This document shows, one piece after another, positions 56,450 through 63,529 of a DNA stretch of 64,000 bases. The notes beneath the pieces were generated by a model that made no database searches, was not told the origin of the DNA, and saw only the letters and a program-made list of their open reading frames with translations. Numbering within the stretch: position 1 is the stretch's first letter; the number at the start of each line of letters is the position of its first letter. Source of the DNA: Maribacter sp. BPC-D8 (GTDB lineage: Bacteria > Bacteroidota > Bacteroidia > Flavobacteriales > Flavobacteriaceae); the NCBI RefSeq assembly GCF_035207705.1, contig NZ_CP128187.1, positions 2,294,001 to 2,358,000 of the forward strand, read 5' to 3'. Position numbers and translations under genes: made by a program.

Positions 56450-57631
56450 ATGTTCAGAAAAATCACTTTTTTAATTCTACTTTTTACTGCATTTTGGGGA
56501 CATTCTCAAAATGCACAACTATCTCCATTATCAAAAATCAGTTTATTGACCGTAGGCACTGGTGAAGATTTAGCAGCCAAATTCGGACATAGTGCGATAC
56601 GAATACAAGACCCAACTTTAGGCATCGACGAAGTTTACGGTTACGGTACATATGATTTTGAAGACCCTAATTTCTATTTAAATTTCACAAGAGGTAAGTT
56701 ATCGTACACCATCTCTAGAATTCCTTTTAAGTATTTCGATTACTCATACCAACAAGAAAAACGCTGGATTAGAGAGCAAGTTTTAGATCTTGACTTAGAA
56801 CAACGCAACCAGATTGTCACTTTTCTAGAGCACAACTTACTGCCTAAAAACAAGAAATATAAATACGATTTCTTATTTGATAATTGTGCTACGAGAATAC
56901 CTCTGGTATTTGAAAAAACTTTAGGGAGTACATTTAAATTTGATTACAATTACTTAGAAAATCAATTGACATTTCGGGAGTTGATACGTTTGAAATTGAA
57001 TCCGAATTCATGGTCTAATTTCGGCATTGACCTTGCATTAGGTTCTGTAATTGATAGAGAGGCAACGCCATACGAACATTTGTTCTTACCTATTTATGTG
57101 TATGAACAAATGAAACATACCACATTAAATGGTAAGCCGATAGTTAAAAGTGAGTCGATACTATTGGATATTCCTGAACAAGAATATCGCTCTTTAATAT
57201 TTTTAACTCCTTTATTTTGGCTTAGTATTCTGCTAGTTCTAGTTTGCTACATTACCTATACCGATTATAAAAACCTGCGAAGAAATAAATGGTTAGACTT
57301 CGGGCTGTTCGCAGTTACGGGGTTAGCAGGTGTTCTAATTTTATTCCTTTGGGTTGGTACAGACCATTTGGCCACCAAGGCAAACTTTAATTCGCTATGG
57401 GCATTTGCCCCGAATATAGTAATCGCATTTATGATGATAAAAAAGCAGATTCCGTCATGGATGATCACTTACATCATATTTTTAACCATATTATTAGGTA
57501 TCACTTGTATACTTTGGATGTTCAAAATTCAAGTGTTTTCCATATTACTAATCATCGTATTATTAGCACTAGCTATCCGTTATTTATATCTCATCTATTA
57601 TTTTAAGAGTACATATTTAACTAAAAAATAA
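56450..57631 (+). CDS. DUF4105 membrane protein
   Basis: The ATG at 56450 gives 393 residues beginning MFRKITFLILLFTAFWGHSQ, a clear signal peptide; a TTG at 56423 is rejected. DUF4105 domain (about 25-180) with the KFGHSAIRI motif, DNCATRIP and the GYGTYDFEDPNFY stretch. The C-terminal third has about five membrane helices (250-385). The conserved His and Cys recall a papain-like peptidase fold, but activity is unproven. It precedes the ABC-F gene by 16 nt. Confidence 0.85.
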   Translation: MFRKITFLILLFTAFWGHSQNAQLSPLSKISLLTVGTGEDLAAKFGHSAIRIQDPTLGIDEVYGYGTYDFEDPNFYLNFTRGKLSYTISRIPFKYFDYSYQQEKRWIREQVLDLDLEQRNQIVTFLEHNLLPKNKKYKYDFLFDNCATRIPLVFEKTLGSTFKFDYNYLENQLTFRELIRLKLNPNSWSNFGIDLALGSVIDREATPYEHLFLPIYVYEQMKHTTLNGKPIVKSESILLDIPEQEYRSLIFLTPLFWLSILLVLVCYITYTDYKNLRRNKWLDFGLFAVTGLAGVLILFLWVGTDHLATKANFNSLWAFAPNIVIAFMMIKKQIPSWMITYIIFLTILLGITCILWMFKIQVFSILLIIVLLALAIRYLYLIYYFKSTYLTKK

Positions 57632-57647
57632 AATCAAGTTACTTTAC

Positions 57648-59519
57648 ATGAATCTACTTACCGTTGAAAATATTTCGAAATCCTATGGCGAAAATGTTCT
57701 TTTTGAAAACCTATCTTTTGGGATCAATAAAGACCAAAAAATTGCTTTAATCGCTAAAAACGGTACAGGAAAAACTTCTATACTTAATATATTGTCAGGA
57801 GCTGACACTCCCGATTCTGGCCAGGTGAACTACCGTAAATCTACACGCGTTTCCTTTTTAGATCAAGAGCCGGTAATGGATCCGAACTTAACTGTAGAAG
57901 AAACTATTTTCGCTTCAGACAATGAAGTATTGACCGTATTGGCCAATTACGAAAAGGCATTATTAAACCCTGAAGATGCAGATGCTTACCAAAAAGCATT
58001 TGATGCGATGGATCGTTTTGAAGCTTGGGATTTTGAAACCCAATACAAACAGATTCTTTCGAAGCTAAAACTAGAAGATTTAGATGCTAAAGTTGGCAAA
58101 CTCTCTGGTGGACAAAAGAAACGTTTGGCACTTGCCAATGCGCTAATTAACAAACCAGATCTTTTAGTATTAGATGAGCCGACCAACCATTTAGATTTAG
58201 AAATGATCGAATGGTTAGAAGAATTCTTCGCCAAAGAAAACATGACCTTATTTATGGTAACGCACGACCGTTACTTTTTAGAGCGTGTATGTAATGAAAT
58301 TATTGAGTTAGAAAACGGAAAGCTTTATCCGTATAAAGGAAACTATTCTTACTACTTAGAAAAGAAAGAAGCCCGTATAGAGCAGGAAGCCACAGAGCAG
58401 CATAAGACAGAATTACTATTTAAAAAAGAGTTGGATTGGATGCGTAGGCAACCAAAAGCCCGTACCACAAAATCTAAATCGAGAATAGATGACTTTGCAG
58501 TAATCAAAGACAAGGCAAGTCAGCGTAGAAAAGATCACCAAGTTCAATTAGAATTGAATATGGAACGTGTGGGCAGTAAAATTCTTGAGCTTCATAAAAT
58601 ATCGAAATCCTTCCCTGACAAACCTATTCTAGACAAATTCGAATATGTTTTTCAAAAAGGAGAGCGTATTGGTATCATTGGTAAAAACGGAACGGGTAAA
58701 TCTACTTTTCTAAATATATTAAGTGGTCGCGACCAACCAGATAGCGGTAAAGTAATTGTAGGTGAAACAATTAAATTCGGCTACTACACGCAAAAAGGAA
58801 TTGACATAAAACCTGGTCAAAAAGTAATTGATGTGATTCGTGAGTTCGGAGACTACATTCCTTTAATGAAAGGCAGACAGATTTCAGCACAGCAGTTATT
58901 AGAACGTTTTCTTTTCGACAGAAAAAAGCAATACGATTTCGTTGATAAACTAAGTGGTGGTGAGCGTAAGCGACTATACTTATGTACTATATTAATTCAG
59001 AATCCAAATTTCTTAATATTAGATGAGCCTACCAACGATTTAGATATTGTAACGCTAAATGTATTGGAAAGCTTTTTAATGGATTTTCAAGGATGTTTAA
59101 TGGTAGTTTCTCACGACCGTTACTTTATGGATAAGATTGTAGATCACCTGTTTGTATTTAGAGGTGATGCAGTTGTAGAAGATTTTCCAGGTAACTACTC
59201 AGATTACAGAGCATACGAAGACAGTCAAGTATTAGAGAAACGCGAACAGAAAGAAATTCAAAGCGCCCCTAAAACTAGTTGGAAAGAACCAGATGCTTCA
59301 CCGAAAATATCTTATGCAGATCAACAGGAGTTTAAAAAACTAGAGCGCGAAATTCAAAAATTAGAAAAAAAGAAGGTTACGCTACAAGAAAAGTTTACTG
59401 ATGGATCTTTAAGTGGTGATGCTATTAAAGACCTAGGTATAGAACTTAAAGAAGTAACCGATACTATTGAAAGTAAGACCGAACGTTGGTTTGAGCTTTC
59501 AGCATTAATGGAGGGCTAG
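57648..59519 (+). CDS. ABC-F family ATPase (Uup-like)
   Basis: A 623-residue soluble protein with two ABC domains and no membrane part. Walker A motifs: AKNGTGKTS (36-44) and GKNGTGKST (near 345). Signatures KLSGGQKKRLALA and KLSGGERKRLYL; the linker (about 235-305) is the ABC-F interdomain linker. The C-terminal coiled coil (about 555-620, KLEREIQKLEKKK) is typical of Uup. Uup-type proteins act on ribosomes or DNA repair intermediates. Which of these applies here is not clear. Confidence 0.92.
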   Translation: MNLLTVENISKSYGENVLFENLSFGINKDQKIALIAKNGTGKTSILNILSGADTPDSGQVNYRKSTRVSFLDQEPVMDPNLTVEETIFASDNEVLTVLANYEKALLNPEDADAYQKAFDAMDRFEAWDFETQYKQILSKLKLEDLDAKVGKLSGGQKKRLALANALINKPDLLVLDEPTNHLDLEMIEWLEEFFAKENMTLFMVTHDRYFLERVCNEIIELENGKLYPYKGNYSYYLEKKEARIEQEATEQHKTELLFKKELDWMRRQPKARTTKSKSRIDDFAVIKDKASQRRKDHQVQLELNMERVGSKILELHKISKSFPDKPILDKFEYVFQKGERIGIIGKNGTGKSTFLNILSGRDQPDSGKVIVGETIKFGYYTQKGIDIKPGQKVIDVIREFGDYIPLMKGRQISAQQLLERFLFDRKKQYDFVDKLSGGERKRLYLCTILIQNPNFLILDEPTNDLDIVTLNVLESFLMDFQGCLMVVSHDRYFMDKIVDHLFVFRGDAVVEDFPGNYSDYRAYEDSQVLEKREQKEIQSAPKTSWKEPDASPKISYADQQEFKKLEREIQKLEKKKVTLQEKFTDGSLSGDAIKDLGIELKEVTDTIESKTERWFELSALMEG

Positions 59520-59569
59520 ACTCCACTAACACCTTAATTTCCGAATACATTTTACAACTACATTAACCG

Positions 59570-59597
59570 TAGACGAATGATTTTTACCATTCGTCTA
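59570..59597 (+). repeat. Hairpin at the left edge of the tandem gene array
   Basis: TAGACGAATG (59570-59579) pairs perfectly with CATTCGTCTA (59588-59597) around ATTTTTAC. Only the right arm recurs in front of copies 2-5, so the left edge of the amplified unit lies within this loop. There is no T-run after the stem, so it is a poor terminator. Confidence 0.7.
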
Positions 59598-59630
59598 TAG
59601 TTAAATGCTGCCCAACTACGAGCGGCAAAA

Positions 59631-59638
59631 TATGTTTG
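59631..59638 (+). promoter_or_regulatory. -7 box of array copy 1
   Basis: TATGTTTG, an exact TAnnTTTG match, 36 nt before the ATG. The distance is the same in all five copies. Confidence 0.55.
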
Positions 59639-59674
59639 TTCATCCCTGTACTTTAGCAGTGTAAAACAAATATT

Positions 59675-59935
59675 ATGAAATCAATTATTCTTTTAACCGC
59701 TCTTTTCTTCTCTACTTTCTTAGTACAAGCGCAAGCTAACAACGAGAATGTTTCTTTAGAGATCGAAACTATACAAGTAGAGATGGTTCAAACAATTGAA
59801 AGTAATGATATCGTTAATCCAACAATCGAAACTGAAAATACAATCGAAGTTGCAAGATTGTACAAGAACAAAAACAACAGAGTAATTAAGGCTTTAAAAT
59901 TCTCTACAAAATTAAATAGCGCTAAACTTTCTTAA
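59675..59935 (+). CDS. Small secreted protein, array copy 1
   Basis: An 86-residue protein with a signal peptide (MKSIILLTALFFSTFLVQAQA) predicted to be cut after Ala21. The mature 65 residues are split by charge: 22-60 has nine acidic and no basic residues, 61-86 has eight basic and no acidic residues. No cysteines. I do not recognise a characterised family. Its protein is identical to that of copy 2. The own leader and -7 box suggest independent transcription. Secreted or surface role is inferred from the signal only. Confidence 0.88.
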   Translation: MKSIILLTALFFSTFLVQAQANNENVSLEIETIQVEMVQTIESNDIVNPTIETENTIEVARLYKNKNNRVIKALKFSTKLNSAKLS

Positions 59936-60006
59936 TACAACTTCAAATATTCTTTTCGTCCCAATCTTATACCTACTCCATTTCTTACCATTACCTACTT
60001 TTAAAT

Positions 60007-60037
60007 ACAAGTTCAAAAATCAAGTTCAAGTTCAAAA
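60007..60037 (+). repeat. TTCAAG-type tract, spacer 1
   Basis: Short run of AAGTTC-related hexamers (about three units, with AAAAATC interruptions) in the first spacer. Confidence 0.7.
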
Positions 60038-60275
60038 TTTAATACTAAATCGAACTCACCCTCAAATCTAAATAACCATTCAACCGTGTATCGTACTTTG
60101 CTGCAATAGTTAGCTTCGGTATAAAACAAAAACTAAATAACATCAATACACACGGTTATTAAGCACACTATTAAATCCTCGGTATTTCTCCTGTTTCACC
60201 TTCTATGAATTTAATAACCGAACCTAAATTACCATTCGTCTATAGTTAAATGACGCCCAACTACAAGCAGCAAAA

Positions 60276-60283
60276 TATGTTTG
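60276..60283 (+). promoter_or_regulatory. -7 box of array copy 2
   Basis: TATGTTTG, 36 nt before the ATG. This leader has CTACAAGCAG where the others have CTACGAGCGG. Confidence 0.55.
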
Positions 60284-60319
60284 TTCATCCCTGTACTTTA
60301 GCAGTGTAAAACAAATATT

Positions 60320-60580
60320 ATGAAATCAATTATTCTTTTAACCGCTCTTTTCTTCTCTACTTTCTTAGTACAAGCGCAAGCTAACAACGAGAATGTTTCT
60401 TTAGAAATCGAAACTATACAAGTAGAGATGGTTCAAACAATTGAAAGTAATGATATCGTTAATCCAACAATCGAAACTGAAAATACAATCGAAGTTGCAA
60501 GATTGTACAAAAACAAAAACAACAGAGTAATCAAAGCATTAAAATTCTCTACAAAATTAAATAGCGCTAAACTTTCTTAA
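60320..60580 (+). CDS. Small secreted protein, array copy 2
   Basis: An 86-residue protein identical to copy 1 at the amino-acid level, with a few synonymous differences (for example in GAAATC and the ATCAAAGCATTA region). Same signal peptide and acidic/basic halves. Followed by the longest-diverged 3' block and a 110-nt TTCAAG-rich spacer. Confidence 0.88.
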   Translation: MKSIILLTALFFSTFLVQAQANNENVSLEIETIQVEMVQTIESNDIVNPTIETENTIEVARLYKNKNNRVIKALKFSTKLNSAKLS

Positions 60581-60648
60581 TACTATTTATAAATATCCTT
60601 TTCGCCCCAAACTTACCCCTACCCCATTTCTTACCATTACCTACTTTT

Positions 60649-60760
60649 AAGTTCAAATTCAAGAATCAAGTTCAAATTCAAAAATCAAGTTCAAGCTCAA
60701 AAAGCATGTTCAAGTTCAAACTCAAGTTCAAGTTCAAGAGTCAAATGCAGGTTCAAAATT
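60649..60760 (+). repeat. TTCAAG-type tract, spacer 2
   Basis: About 110 nt of imperfect AAGTTC, AAATTC and AAGCTC hexamers with AAAAATC interruptions. Confidence 0.8.
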
Positions 60761-60996
60761 TAATACTAAATCGAACTCACCCTCAAATCTAAATAACCAT
60801 TCAACCATGTATCGTACTTTGCTGCAATAGTTAGCTTCGGTATAACACAAAAACTAGATAACATTAATACTTACGGTTATTAAGCACACTTTTAAATTCT
60901 CTATCTTTCTCCTATTTCAGCTTCTATGAATTTAATAACCGAACCTAAATTACCATTCGTCTATAGTTAATTGACGCCGAACTACGAGCGGCAAAA

Positions 60997-61004
60997 TATG
61001 TTTG
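60997..61004 (+). promoter_or_regulatory. -7 box of array copy 3
   Basis: TATGTTTG, 36 nt before the ATG. This leader has two changes (TTAATTGACGCCGAAC). Confidence 0.55.
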
Positions 61005-61040
61005 TTCATCCCTGTACTTTAGCAGTGTAAAACAAATATT

Positions 61041-61301
61041 ATGAAATCAATTATTCTTTTAACCGCTCTTTTCTTCTCTACTTTCCTAGTTCAAGCGCAA
61101 GCTAACAACGAGAATGTTTCTTTAGAGATCGAAACTATACAAGTAGAGATGGTTCAAACAATTGAAAGTAATGATATCGTTGTTCCAACAATTGAAACTA
61201 AAAACACAATCGAAGTTGCAAGATTGTACAAGAACAAAAACAACAGAGTAATCAAAGCATTAAAATTCTCTACAAAACTAAACAGCACTAAACTTTCTTA
61301 A
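61041..61301 (+). CDS. Small secreted protein, array copy 3
   Basis: An 86-residue member differing from copy 1 at three sites: N48V, E54K and A83T. The signal peptide is the same apart from synonymous changes. E54K places one basic residue in the acidic half. Function unknown. Confidence 0.88.
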   Translation: MKSIILLTALFFSTFLVQAQANNENVSLEIETIQVEMVQTIESNDIVVPTIETKNTIEVARLYKNKNNRVIKALKFSTKLNSTKLS

Positions 61302-61370
61302 TACCGTTTTAAATTTCCTTTTCGTCCCAATCTTACGCCTACCCCATTTCTTACCATTACCTACTTTTTA

Positions 61371-61520
61371 AGTTCAAGTTCAAATTCAAAAATCAAGTTC
61401 AAAAATCAAGTTCAAGCTCAAGTTCAAGCTCAAGTTCAAGTTCAAGTTCAAGTTCAAGTTCAAGTTCAAGAAACAAGTTCAAGAAACAAGTTCAAATTCA
61501 AAAATCAAATTCAAATTCAA
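61371..61520 (+). repeat. Longest TTCAAG microsatellite, spacer 3
   Basis: About 150 nt. The centre (about 61430-61470) has six to seven perfect AAGTTC units in a row, flanked by AAGCTC, AAATTC and AAACAAGTTC variants. Its length differs strongly from the other spacers, as expected for slippage. Confidence 0.9.
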
Positions 61521-61710
61521 CCTTATATCATATATTCTATCAATAGCTAGCTTATCACAAAAACAAAGCTGTCAACACCAATACCTACGGTAATTGAGTA
61601 CCCCATTAAATTCTCGATCTGTCTCCTGTTTCACCTTCTATGAATTTAATAACCGAACCTAAATTACCATTCGTCTATAGTTAAATGACGCCCAACTACG
61701 AGCGGCAAAA

Positions 61711-61718
61711 TATGTTTG
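61711..61718 (+). promoter_or_regulatory. -7 box of array copy 4
   Basis: TATGTTTG, 36 nt before the ATG, in a leader almost identical to that of copy 1. Confidence 0.55.
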
Positions 61719-61754
61719 TTCATCCCTGTACTTTAGCAGTGTAAAACAAATATT

Positions 61755-62015
61755 ATGAAATCAATTATTCTTTTAACCGCTCTTTTCTTCTCTACTTTCT
61801 TAGTACAAGCGCAAGCTAACAACGAGAATGTTTCTTTAGAGATCGAAACTATACAAATAGAGATGGTTCAAACAATTGAAAGTAATGATATCGTTGTTCC
61901 AACAATCGAAACTAAAAACACAATCGAAGTTGCAAGATTGTACAAGAACAAAAACAACAGAGTAATCAAGGCTTTAAAATTCTCTACAAAATTAAATAAC
62001 GCTAAACTTTCTTAA
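61755..62015 (+). CDS. Small secreted protein, array copy 4
   Basis: An 86-residue member with V35I, N48V, E54K and S82N relative to copy 1. Same signal peptide and charge layout. Function unknown. Confidence 0.88.
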   Translation: MKSIILLTALFFSTFLVQAQANNENVSLEIETIQIEMVQTIESNDIVVPTIETKNTIEVARLYKNKNNRVIKALKFSTKLNNAKLS

Positions 62016-62088
62016 TACAATTTTAAATTACCCTTTTCGCCCCAATCTTACGCCTACCCCATTTCTTACCATTACCTACTTTTAAATA

Positions 62089-62117
62089 CAAGTTCAAATT
62101 CAAGTTCAAGTTCAAAC
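62089..62117 (+). repeat. TTCAAG-type tract, spacer 4
   Basis: About four AAGTTC-related units, the shortest spacer of the array. Confidence 0.7.
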
Positions 62118-62319
62118 ATCCGCTCAACCGAGTATTATACATTCGTTCAATTGTTAGCTGCTGTTTAAATAATAAAGTAGGTAACATCAATACACACGGT
62201 TATTAAGCACACTATTAAATCCTCGGTATTTCTCCTGTTTCACCTTCTATGAATTTAATAACCGAACCTAAATTACCATTCGTCTATAGTTAAATGACGC
62301 CCAACTACGAGCGGCAAAA

Positions 62320-62327
62320 TATGTTTG
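62320..62327 (+). promoter_or_regulatory. -7 box of array copy 5
   Basis: TATGTTTG, 36 nt before the ATG. Confidence 0.55.
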
Positions 62328-62363
62328 TTCATCCCTGTACTTTAGCAGTGTAAAACAAATATT

Positions 62364-62624
62364 ATGAAATCAATTATTCTTTTAACCGCTCTTTTCTTCT
62401 CTACTTTCTTAGTTCAAGCGCAAGCTAACAACGAGAATGTTTCTTTAGAGATCAAAACTATACAAGTAGAGATGGTTCAAACAATTGAAAGTAATGATAT
62501 CGTTGTTCCAACAATCGAAACTGAAAACACAATCGAAGTTGCAAGATTGTACAAGAACAAAAACAACAGAGTAATCAAGGCTTTAAAATTCTCTACAAAA
62601 ATGAACAACGCTAAACTTTCTTAA
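62364..62624 (+). CDS. Small secreted protein, array copy 5
   Basis: An 86-residue member with E31K, N48V, L80M and S82N relative to copy 1, and Glu54 retained. The most divergent copy but still over 90 percent identical. The 3' block is kept and the unit breaks off in a short TTCAAG-like tract (62697-62735) before the next gene. Confidence 0.88.
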   Translation: MKSIILLTALFFSTFLVQAQANNENVSLEIKTIQVEMVQTIESNDIVVPTIETENTIEVARLYKNKNNRVIKALKFSTKMNNAKLS

Positions 62625-62696
62625 TCCCATTTATAAATACCCTTTTCGTCCCAATCTTATACCTACCCCATTTCTTACCATAAACCTACTTTTAAA

Positions 62697-62735
62697 TACA
62701 AACTCAAGTTCAAATTCAAAAATCAAACTCAAGTT
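62697..62735 (+). repeat. TTCAAG-type tract, right edge of array
   Basis: Imperfect AAGTTC/AAACTC units after copy 5; the conserved spacer tail and the next leader are missing, so this marks the right boundary. Confidence 0.7.
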
Positions 62736-62748
62736 CATTGACAATCTT

Positions 62749-62756
62749 TACTTTTG
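62749..62756 (+). promoter_or_regulatory. -7 box of the 62779 gene
   Basis: TACTTTTG matches TAnnTTTG, 22 nt before the GTG start. Confidence 0.4.
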
Positions 62757-62778
62757 TCAAAATTTGAAAAAGTAACTA

Positions 62779-63273
62779 GTGTTTCGTTTTATATCTCATA
62801 TTAAATTTCTTCTTACTTCTAACAATCAGCACGGAATTCATTCCCCTTTCGTGTATGATTATATTACCAAGTGCCTTTATCAAAAAAAAGAATTAAAGCT
62901 TCCGGCAACCCTAAAGGTGATTATTAAAAGTATTGCCTATTTTAAATACGATTCCATACGTCTAATAGGGGATTTTAAAACATCCGAAGAAATTATAAAA
63001 CAACACTACGCAATTATTTCAATCACAGAAAATAGTGCCGACCTTATCGTATGTAACATATCTGACCTTAGCGACACTAACTTAGATATCAGCAATTTAT
63101 CTAATGATTGCATGCTATTCTTAGATAATATACATACCAATAGAAAAAACCTGGAAACCTGGAAACATCTTACAAAATCAAATCACGTTCGTGTTTCTAT
63201 AGATATGTTTTATTGCGGAGCCCTATTTTTCAGAAAAGAACAAGTAAAGGAAGATTTTAAAATACGGATATAA
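62779..63273 (+). CDS. Shortened methyltransferase-like protein lacking the SAM-binding core
   Basis: A 164-residue protein starting with GTG. The N-terminus (NNQHGIHSPFVYDYITKCLY, 15-34) and C-terminus (LFLDNIH..WKHL, then VSIDMFYCGALFFRKEQ) match what I recall of a flavobacterial class I methyltransferase family of about 240 residues. Between them, the glycine-rich SAM-binding segment expected in those proteins is missing; about 70-80 residues are lost without a frameshift. It may be an inactive remnant or a re-purposed family member. The comparison is from memory of the family, not a search. Confidence 0.65.
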   Translation: MFRFISHIKFLLTSNNQHGIHSPFVYDYITKCLYQKKELKLPATLKVIIKSIAYFKYDSIRLIGDFKTSEEIIKQHYAIISITENSADLIVCNISDLSDTNLDISNLSNDCMLFLDNIHTNRKNLETWKHLTKSNHVRVSIDMFYCGALFFRKEQVKEDFKIRI

Positions 63274-63303
63274 ACCAGTAATTTTAGACTAAAGCAATTT
63301 TTA

Positions 63304-63450
63304 ATGAGCAGTAATACTATTTATATTACCCTAGGTGTTGTTTTCGCTATTTACTTAGCTATTCGCATTACCAGTAAAGGTAAATCTAGCGATCGAAAAT
63401 CAAGAAAATTCATGGGAGATTACGAACGTAAAGACAAGAAAGAGAATTAA
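63304..63450 (+). CDS. 48-residue single-pass membrane protein
   Basis: A short gene with ATG at 63304 and TAA at 63448-63450. Residues 4-22 (NTIYITLGVVFAIYLAIRI) form a membrane helix, followed by a basic, charged tail (KGKSSDRKSRK, then DYERKDKKEN). It lies 30 nt after the methyltransferase-like gene and 79 nt before the adenosyltransferase gene. Function unknown; the hydrophobic/charged layout and intact frame support coding. Confidence 0.65.
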   Translation: MSSNTIYITLGVVFAIYLAIRITSKGKSSDRKSRKFMGDYERKDKKEN

Positions 63451-63529
63451 CCGTTCAGAGTTTATATCTTAATAATTCTCACTATCTATTATTAAATAAT
63501 TTACACCCCGACTTTCTATAATTTATAAA

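Larger units (their letters stand above)
59586..62735 (+). repeat. Array of five tandem gene units
   Basis: Five direct copies with start-to-start distances of 645, 721, 714 and 609 nt. Each has an 89-nt leader (59586, 60231, 60952, 61666 and 62275 starts), an 86-codon gene, a conserved 3' block ending CTACTTTTAA, then a spacer with TTCAAG tracts and a conserved tail before the next leader. The leaders and genes are nearly identical; the spacers differ in length. The spacer tail has CGGTTATTAA and TTAATAACCG as a wide inverted repeat in spacers 1, 2 and 4 (60153/60211, 60874/60932, 62197/62255), degraded in spacer 3. Confidence 0.95.

Noticed and set aside
59570..59597. Hairpin considered as the terminator of the ABC-F gene
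   Set aside because: The stem is not followed by a T-run and its right arm is part of the conserved leader of each array gene.
61371..61520. TTCAAG tract considered as a coding repeat
   Set aside because: No start codon or continuous long frame carries the tract in a protein with neighbouring sequence; interruptions shift the frame.
59586..62735. Array considered as CRISPR or an insertion-sequence cluster
   Set aside because: Units are 600-720 nt with coding genes and no transposase, no short regular repeat-spacer pattern and no cas genes.
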